Shown: one piece after another, positions 56,916 through 64,000 of the stretch
How the letters are laid out: each line of letters starts with the position of its first letter
Numbering within the stretch: position 1 is the stretch's first letter
The notes under the pieces: model-generated
What the model saw: only the letters and a program-made list of their open reading frames with translations
The model's database searches: none
What the model was told of the DNA's origin: nothing
Assembly: GCF_000208865.1 (NCBI RefSeq)
Contig: NC_018398.1
Location: 5,108,710 to 5,172,709 of the forward strand
Origin: Neospora caninum Liverpool
Taxonomy: Eukaryota; Apicomplexa; Conoidasida; Eucoccidiorida; Sarcocystidae
Direction: 5' to 3'
DNA length: 64,000 nt
Program-made: the position numbers and the translations under genes

Positions 56916-59162
56916 ATGTTCTTGTCGATTTCGTTTGATCTCTCTTAGTGGTTCGTTGACACTGGCGTAACCTCATTTTTTCTTTCGCGTCCCGCTGCCT
57001 CTTCACCGCTCCTGCATATCATGTGTCCCTTCCTCTCGAAAGGACATTCGGTGGTCCGGCGCTGTGCCACGCGAAGCCCACCTGGCAACTGACAACTGAA
57101 GACTGTACGGGTAAGCAGACTATGGACGGCAACAGTCGAGTCCATGTGAATCAGTAACAGAGATAACTTCCAACCGGTTAAAAGAAGGCGTCCACGAGTC
57201 GTCGGCGAAATCCTGTCCAGTGACGTTGCAGTAGCCTACGGTAGGAACTTAGCCACTGTTGCCATACTGCAAAAAAACATAGTGAACGGAGAACGAACGA
57301 AGAAGCCTCCCGACCCAAGAAGACCCAGTTTCGCAACCAGGCTGCACAATCCTGTTCCCAGCAATGATGCCTCTTCCTTCGATCCTGAAGTTGCGGATCT
57401 GTGCAGCGGTCCAGGCAGCGCTCGTGTCGGCCGTCGAAAGAATTCGTTGCCTCCACCAGAACAAAGATCCTCCAACAGGTCGTGAAGGGTACGTTGCATC
57501 TGCCTGCAAGATTGCTCCAAGAAGAAGGGGGATGGAGTCCTAGGGCGGCGTCAGCGAGAACACCGTCTCAGACGTTCGCCCGGCACCCAGTGCCTCGTCC
57601 CCTCCTGATTCGAATCTCCAACAGATACCCGTCTCGTCGTTCTAAGTTCCCATACACAGGCGGAGGCGAAAAGTGTTTTTCGAACCCCGTTATCCTGAAT
57701 GGAGGTCGGGGGGGAGGGGGGTTATGGTTCCGTTCATTGTTGATGGTGACATCTGATGGAGCTAGCCAGAACGGGTCAGCAGGAGTGCGAAACGCGAGAC
57801 TGTTGACCTGCTTAGAGCCAAGCACAAGAGGTTTCTCTTTCTTACAAACGCTCCGTTTTCAAAACAGAAGATAGAGTCCACCCAAGTAGCACGTGGACGC
57901 CGTATCCCTCGCGGTCGGTGTTGTCACGTGTGTACTAACAGCGCGCGGTTTCGCCATGAGGCTAAGGGCTCATAAACCATCTCACGTTCGCGTACAAAAA
58001 CCGAAATGTTGTATAACACTCTCAACGAACAATCCGGTAGCTGAAACCGAATCTGAATGAGGTCATGTAGTCGTCTTATTTGTATCGTCTTGTTTGTATG
58101 CACACGTAAACTGGTATCGAGTAAACAAGCAACGTAGCCGTATTTGCAGCTGCCTACAGAATGCCCTTTATATATCGTCTGTAATGAGAGAGGTAGGTCA
58201 ACATTGACAACTCGATATAAAGAAAATGTTTTGATTCTTTTGCAAGGAACGCTACGTGTTGCCAAGTCCATCGCTCCCCCTCCTCCGTGTTGGCCTCGCA
58301 TGCAGTCTAAAATATCATCTCGCTGAAGTCGGGTGCCCTGCCAGCTTACTGCACGGTGTGTATTACAAGTTCCATGATTTGTTTTGCTTTTGTCAAATCG
58401 ACACGGCTTTTTCGATCAGTCTGAAATTCCAGTTATTTGCTCTTGCATGACCCGAGCCGGTTTCCGTCACTCATTCCCGCCTCCTTTTCTGCCGTCGTGT
58501 CTGTTCGTGTGGTTCGCGCGATTGCCTTTTCAAGATGGCCCCGGTCAGGTAGATTTTTTCCAGCAGCTTTTGGCGTCATTTCGCACATGGGCTCGTCCAT
58601 GCCGATGTCGTTTTCTGTCTCTCCGCTTCTGTCCACGGCAGGATATTCTCTCTGTCGGCGAAATTGGATTTACGCCGGCGCTTGCTCACAGAATCTGCAA
58701 CTGCAGAGTTCCTGCTTGAAGACTAGAGAAAGACTAAACAGTATCACGACGCTCGTTTCAGAGTTCTTTGTCCCTATATCCTATTTGCCGGGGAGGGTCA
58801 AAAGTCCGTGGCCCGGTCACCTCAACGACAATGGATAGCTGTCTGTACACCTGGAGTTTGGATCGGTCGCACAAAAGAGGCTCTCGGCACTCCCGCGCTG
58901 TGATTCAAAACGCGGTTTTCCGGATCAGAACCCGACAGTTCCCGTTTGGAGTTTCCGTCTTGGCGACACTGTTTCCGAAACCCGGCGAGTGGGTCTACTG
59001 ACGTGAGTTCGGAATCCTCGTTTCTGGCTTCCGTCCAGCGTCTCGCCATATCAACAAACTCCCGTTGCTGGAGGGGTTGCGCTACCCCGTCAAGGTTGGT
59101 TTCCTCGGTCCGTCCTGTGTTTCGCGTTGTTTTCCTCTGTCGCTTCACCAGGCCTCCCGAGA
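56916..59162. other. Intergenic region between tRNA-Val and SNARE gene
   Basis: No gene is recognised. Open frames are below about 230 codons, without motifs. The last few hundred bases before 59163 probably hold the promoter and leader of the SNARE gene. Confidence 0.5.
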
Positions 59163-60143
59163 ATGGCCTCCCGGCCTGACGGCACATCGATGCCTCCCCG
59201 TCTTCCTGGCGGACAGCCGTCGTCTCGCCGCAATCCTTTGTCGTCTCCCGCGGAATCAAATTTCTCCGCCGTTGATTTTGCCTCTCCCTCGTCTGACAGC
59301 TCGTTTCCTTCCTCTGTTCCCTCACTCGAGAACTCCACACCTCCGCGGCTTTCCCTGTCGGCTCCGCGTCCCGCACATCCGTCCGCGCACGCGTCCTCCG
59401 GTCTTGGTGTGTCGACGCGGGCCACGTTCCGGCAGCTTCTCGCGCAAGTGGAGCAGCAGCTGGCCTCGCTGACAGAGTTGAGTTGCAGCGTACGCGCACG
59501 CGGGTTCGGGTCCTCTGCCCTGTCGCTGGACGAGGCGAGGGAAACCTTCGAGACGCTTCGCAGCGACGCGTCTTCTGCCCTAGCGCGTGCCAACCGTCTC
59601 CTTCACGAGCTCCGAGTCGCTTCTTCTGCGTCTTCCTCTTCGGCCTCCTCTGTCTGTTCTGCCGCCCAACTCCGGCACTTCTCCGACCTTCTCCTCTCTC
59701 TCAAAACCGAGTGTGTCTCGACGTGCGAGGCGATTTCGCTCGCACTCGACCGCGCCGCGCTTCTGCAGGCAGCCCCAGAGAGGAGCGAAGCGCCAGAGGA
59801 GCGAACCGAGAAGGACGAAGAAGCGTCTGCGGCTGTGTTCTACGCGAGAGAGGCAGGGAGTTTGAGAGAGAGCAACCGCATGCTGTCGTCGATCCTGCAC
59901 GCGGGCTCGAATGCCCTCTATGCGCTGAGGAAGCAAAAAGCGGTCGTGGGAAAAATGAAGGATAAAGTGAGTGAAATGAGCACGGGAGATGTGGGTGCGA
60001 TCTCCGGCATCCTCGGAAAGATCGAATGGCAGGGGAAAAAGCAAAAAATCATCCTCGCACTCGTTATTGCCGTCTGCGTGTGTCTCTCTCTCGTCTGGGT
60101 CATGAGGGGACACGCCTCGGCTGTGGAACCAGGTCCAGGGTGA
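59163..60143 (+). CDS. GOSR1: GOS28/GOSR1-like Qb-SNARE
   Basis: A single exon of 326 residues, compared with about 250 for GOS28. GOS28-type SNAREs act in ER-Golgi and intra-Golgi vesicle fusion. The C-terminal part matches the family: a SNARE helix from about residue 240 with LRESNRMLSSILHAGSNALYALRKQK, where the Gln of LRKQK is the zero-layer residue. GAISGILGKIEWQGKKQ follows, then a tail anchor (about 295-313: IILALVIAVCVCLSLVWVM) and a short luminal tail. The middle part (about 75-210) has helical, coiled-coil character (FRQLLAQVEQQLASLTELS...). The first ~75 residues are Ser/Pro-rich and unconserved. No splice sites are needed. The start is the first in-frame ATG and has a GAGAATGGC context. 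Another Golgi Qb-SNARE such as GOSR2 is less likely. Confidence 0.82.
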   Translation: MASRPDGTSMPPRLPGGQPSSRRNPLSSPAESNFSAVDFASPSSDSSFPSSVPSLENSTPPRLSLSAPRPAHPSAHASSGLGVSTRATFRQLLAQVEQQLASLTELSCSVRARGFGSSALSLDEARETFETLRSDASSALARANRLLHELRVASSASSSSASSVCSAAQLRHFSDLLLSLKTECVSTCEAISLALDRAALLQAAPERSEAPEERTEKDEEASAAVFYAREAGSLRESNRMLSSILHAGSNALYALRKQKAVVGKMKDKVSEMSTGDVGAISGILGKIEWQGKKQKIILALVIAVCVCLSLVWVMRGHASAVEPGPG

Positions 60144-61445
60144 CAGTGAGAGAGTCGACGACGTGTGAAAGTAAAGGGGAACTGTCTTTTTGGGTGTAGC
60201 CATAGAAAAGGTGACTGGGTCGAGACGAGCAGCAGCCGCTCCGTAGTCGGTGTGTCGGGTGCGTGGCGCTGCAACACGGGTGCGCCTCTCGTGTGAAGAA
60301 CTTGTCTGTTTTTTCTGGCAAACACGTGTGTCGTCCACCGTCCAAGCCCTCATAGGGGGTCTGATTCGTAAACTCGAGAAAAACGGGATGTCTTCGCTCC
60401 TGCTTCGGCCGTCTCACGCATAGAAAGCCGTTTTTCTTCCAAAATGGCACAGCTGTGCCGCAACGCCCTTCGCCCAAAACACAGACGACAGAGCTTGTTG
60501 TGTATGTCGTGGCTGGAGTCATATTCTGTTTCCTTGATGTTGGACTACTGGCTTGGATCGTGAATGTCTTGCCGGATCCAAGTTTCAGTGTCTTAGAGCA
60601 ACTTGGCGAGCATATTACTAGATTTATATAAACAGGGACATCACGATTTGGGTCGGTTGGGAAAGAACATCAAACCTAAGACTCACTAACTGCGGCACAT
60701 AATACCGGGATTCTGCTCATCGCATGTTGTTGGCTTAAACGGGTTCCACGAGGCAACAAGAGAGGAAGTTCTCCTGCGCATAACTTACGCAGAAAACCAT
60801 CAAAAGTAAACTTCCCCGAGAGATGTTGAGCTATAGAGAAGGAACGAGAGAGCTCCAGCGGTATGAGGCTCGCGGCAGCCGCAGGGCGAGAGAGATGCAA
60901 GGGTAGATGGAAGACCACACACAGAGAGAAACGCTCTGCAAGGAAGAAGATGCCTCGGAAACAGTTATATGTCTTCTTCCCTGTACTCCCAAATCAAGCC
61001 TAGTGTCTCTGCACTCAGGAATGACCCTATTCGCCACGTTAGGTGGAGAAAGAAGTAGTTTGCAACGGGGTTTCTCTTTCGTTACATCCGAAGTGCCCAC
61101 TTTTAAAGATAGAGGACAGCAACAGTCTAGCTTGCTCTGTCATGTTGAACTTGAGAGAATCCCGCTCACAGGAAGTCCTCAGCTACGGAAAGCATGTGAA
61201 AGGTGTGAAGGAGCAGGCAAAACATGTCCTCGGTTATTTGCAGCGCATCAATGTAAACACGAATAGATCGTCATATATATATATATATATATATATAGGG
61301 AGAAACAGAGAGATTTAAGTAACGATTGAAGTGGTACGGTGTGGATACTTTAATACGCGTAAATGACATAAATATGGTTGGTAAGACACATCACATGCAC
61401 ACATCATACATAAACCATACACACATACACGATGAAACATGCATC

Positions 61446-61483
<38 letters not shown>

Positions 61484-62199
61484 CATACATAAATATATGA
61501 ACAACGCGTTGAGAGGCTTCCGAGAGACACCAACAGAAAAAAAAACAGAAACGCCCGCTGGTCAGCGAGAGAAAGAACAAACATACAGCAGTTAAAGATA
61601 GGAAAAACTTTTCCCGCAAAAAACGCGTTTTTCTGTTCCCGCGTAGGCACATCTTTCTGAGGCTGAACCGCTGGTTGCCCCAGATTGCGCCCCTAGGTCC
61701 TCGTCAGACAGTCTAAACATCGATTCAAAATACACGCTTGCATACCTATGCCTTTCTGTAGCTGCCTTCATCCACCATTGGATGAAAATATACACCTTCG
61801 GTTCCACGTGCGCCGACTTCAGTGTGTTAGTCTACAGGTTGCGCAGCCTGTGTGCAGTGAGGACGTCGAACGCGATGACTCTGTGTGTTGGATTTTAGTT
61901 GATCCTCGAAAAAAAATCATAGAAAGGACGGAGACGAAGACTCTTGGGCTTAGCAAGCATCTCTGTGGATGCTGTGTCGTAAAACGGTGGACTCGGAACC
62001 CACTCCCCTCGCGGTTTGTTTCTTTATCGCAAACTTCCGTTCGAGAAGAAGCACCCACTAAGTGTCGATAGACAGCAAGTCAGCAGTGCGTAGACAAGGG
62101 ATTCTCCGGCGCTGAAAATCAGGCGTCTTCACGCGAGAAACTAGAGAAGACAAGAGGGCAAATTGGCAAATCCAGAAGCAAAACAAAGCAAACAGGAGA
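60144..62199. other. Intergenic region between SNARE gene and tRNA-Thr
   Basis: No gene is recognised. Two (TA)n tracts lie at about 61272-61297 and 61448-61478. The remaining sequence has only short open frames. Confidence 0.55.
61448..61492. repeat. (TA)n microsatellite
   Basis: TA tract followed by CATA units in the gene-poor right part of the window; a similar shorter tract is at 61272-61297. Confidence 0.88.
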
Positions 62200-62271
62200 G
62201 CCGCCTGTGGGATTCGAACCCACGACCTTTTGATTACGAATCAAATGCACTACCAACTATGCTAAGGCGGC
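62200..62271 (-). tRNA. tRNA-Thr (anticodon CGT)
   Basis: A 72-base cloverleaf on the minus strand. The acceptor stem GCCGCCT pairs with AGGCGGC. The anticodon stem TTTGA/TCAAA holds loop TTCGTAA with anticodon CGT, and the T arm GTGGG-TTCGAAT-CCCAC pairs perfectly. No intron is present. A TTTT pol III terminator lies about 17 bases downstream (plus 62180-62183). Confidence 0.96.
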
Positions 62272-64000
62272 GACACCTTAGGAAACTCTGCATCCTGCAA
62301 AGGCATTTTCGTTCTTGCCGAGAATCCGAATCTCCCATAGAGAACTCAATAACCTACGGAATTGTGTCCTATAAAGGGGAGTAGCCCTTGCCCAAAAAGG
62401 GATTTTGTGCTTTTGAAGGAAAGGCACCGGCAGTTTGGTCGTACGCTGTGCAGATTCTCTCGCTTATTCGTCTGCGCTGTCGGCCAGAGCTCTTGCGGCG
62501 CTTCCCAGCCCAGACGAAACCGTGGAACTTTCGCCACACATAAACAAAACAGGTGGGAAAAAGAAATAATTGGGACGAAAACAACTCTTGCCGCGCGCGT
62601 GCCGCAAATGCCGCGCTCGGCCCGGTTGGAGAAGACACACACCGTCCCGCTCCTTCGTTCGTCCTGTATCCTCTCAGATGCGTCAGAGTCTCGACTCGTT
62701 CTCATCTTCTCCGGAAAACGGCGGGATTTCCCTGGAAACGAGAGACGGCGAAAATCGGCGTTCTCCGTTGTTCCTTTGTCGCGCCCCCGACAGCTCGCGC
62801 CATCTTGAGTCTTTGACGCTCTCTCTGGCAAAAATGACCGCTCGCCGAAAACCGAGCCTGGCCTTCTGTTTCCTTTTTTTGGCGATTGGGAAAAAGACAG
62901 GAAAGGCAAGGTTTCCTTTCTGCGGATGTTGCCCCGTTTTACGCTGGAAAAAGCCGGAAGTGTGACGCAGATTAACGCTCGCGTTCTGGAGCGAAAATAG
63001 CGCGGCGATGCATGTGCTGCCTGGAGAGAGGAAACCCACTGCATGCACGTGAAGCCAGACTGGACACTGAAAATGCGCCCGCCGATAGTCTGAACAGACC
63101 TGCAGACTTATTCCTGTGTCCTACATCTCCTCTGGATGCTCGTCAGCTGCGCAGAGGGGGGAAGGCAAAGGAAGAAACCTGTCGCTTTCGAGCGACCGTG
63201 TGTGCAAATACACACGCCGGGCGGCGAGCTCGCGAGACACTACGACTCTCTCTCCGTGTCCTTCTCTCTTCTCTTTACGACACACCGTCAAGTTACTATG
63301 GTTCGCTCGTCTCACGCTTCAGCCTCGCCCCGAACACATCGGCAGAAGAACACCGGCATCATACTTACCTTCTGGTTCTTGCTGGTCGTGTGGTCTTCTG
63401 AATTTGTCTTGTGTTTAATTCCACAATGAGAAGTGATTCTTTTACGTCTCTCCTCTCTCCAGCGTCGGCCTTCCAATCTTCGTCCTTCTAAGTGGAAGTC
63501 TCTCGTTGAGCTCGCCACTTCTTGCAGGTCCGGCCGGTCTCTTCTTCGGCATTTCCTGGCTTCGTGCGTCTTGTTCTTTTGAATGGCGACGCGGCCGCCT
63601 TCTCTCTCGTCTTCGCCCTCCTTCCGTTGTTTCTGTGCATGCGTGTCTGCTCCCTGCTGTACGCCTCTCCTTTCCGCTTTCGCCGTTTCAGCCTTTTCGA
63701 GTCCATTCCCAGAAGGGGAAGAACCCTGGGCATGTCCTCTCCCCTCTTTCTTGCCTCGTTTCTCTCCACACAAAACTGCGTCAAAAAACAGTCTATCATC
63801 TCTCCCTCCTCCATCGTCTCTCTTCTCCCTCCTCTTTCTTCTCTCTTCTCCCTCCTCTTTCTTCTCTCTTCTCCCTAGTCTTTCTTCTCTCTTCTCCCTC
63901 GTCTTTCTTCTCTCTTCTCCCTCGTCTTTCTTCTCTCTTCTCCCTCGTCTTTCTTCTCTCTTCTCCCTCGTCTTTCTTCTCTCTTCTCCCTCGTCTTTCT
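62272..64000. other. Gene-poor right end of window
   Basis: No gene is recognised. Several frames of up to about 230 codons are open on both strands between 62340 and 63880 but show no motifs. The sequence becomes increasingly pyrimidine-rich toward the end, which could be the leader of a plus-strand gene beyond the window. Confidence 0.45.
63828..64000. repeat. 23-bp pyrimidine minisatellite, running off the window
   Basis: At least seven copies of a TCTTTCTTCTCTCTTCTCCCTCG-type unit, almost purely C and T on the plus strand. One CTAG variant copy occurs early. The array is truncated by the window edge. Confidence 0.9.

Overview
The window looks like a nuclear segment of a tissue-cyst-forming coccidian close to Toxoplasma, Neospora or Hammondia. 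The evidence is intron-rich genes with GT-AG introns and short exons, several starts in a C/G-AAA-ATG-G context, frequent GCATGC words, many intronic and intergenic (TA)n tracts, and long low-complexity Ser, Arg/Glu and Lys/Glu insertions inside conserved eukaryotic proteins. The genus is inferred from these features; no database was searched.

Layout from left to right. RPF1, a Brix-domain ribosome biogenesis factor, is on + (346-3500). A nine-exon OCRL/INPP5B-type protein is on + (6888-14198); its ASH and RhoGAP-like regions are recognisable but its 5-phosphatase region has lost every catalytic motif I looked for. FEN1 is on - (15725-18104), divergent from a CDF zinc transporter on + (19461-24287). 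A UBE2J/Ubc6-type tail-anchored ubiquitin-conjugating enzyme is on - (27059-30356), divergent from a single-exon secreted repeat protein on + (32166-33182). A 13-exon WRNIP1/MgsA-family AAA+ ATPase is on + (35735-43339). A secreted protein with three related Cys modules is on - (45774-48672). TCTP is on - (50872-52788), divergent from intronless seryl-tRNA synthetase on + (53923-55365). The right end holds tRNA-Val(AAC), a GOS28/GOSR1-like SNARE (59163-60143), tRNA-Thr(CGT), and a pyrimidine minisatellite running off the end.

Functionally this is ordinary eukaryotic housekeeping: ribosome assembly and translation (RPF1, SerRS, TCTP, two tRNAs), DNA replication and repair (FEN1, WRNIP1), endomembrane functions (OCRL-like protein, GOS28-like SNARE, UBE2J, zinc transporter), and two lineage-type secreted proteins. 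The genes do not form an operon; neighbours are often divergent and may share upstream regions. The least conventional items are the catalytically degenerate OCRL-like protein, the triple Cys-module secreted protein and the two-array secreted repeat protein. I did not find CRISPR arrays, transposon coding regions or rRNA genes.

Exon boundaries were placed by reading GT-AG sites, keeping phase across junctions, and matching conserved family order. They are predictions without transcript evidence. The first exon of the OCRL-like gene and the RPF1 start are the least certain.
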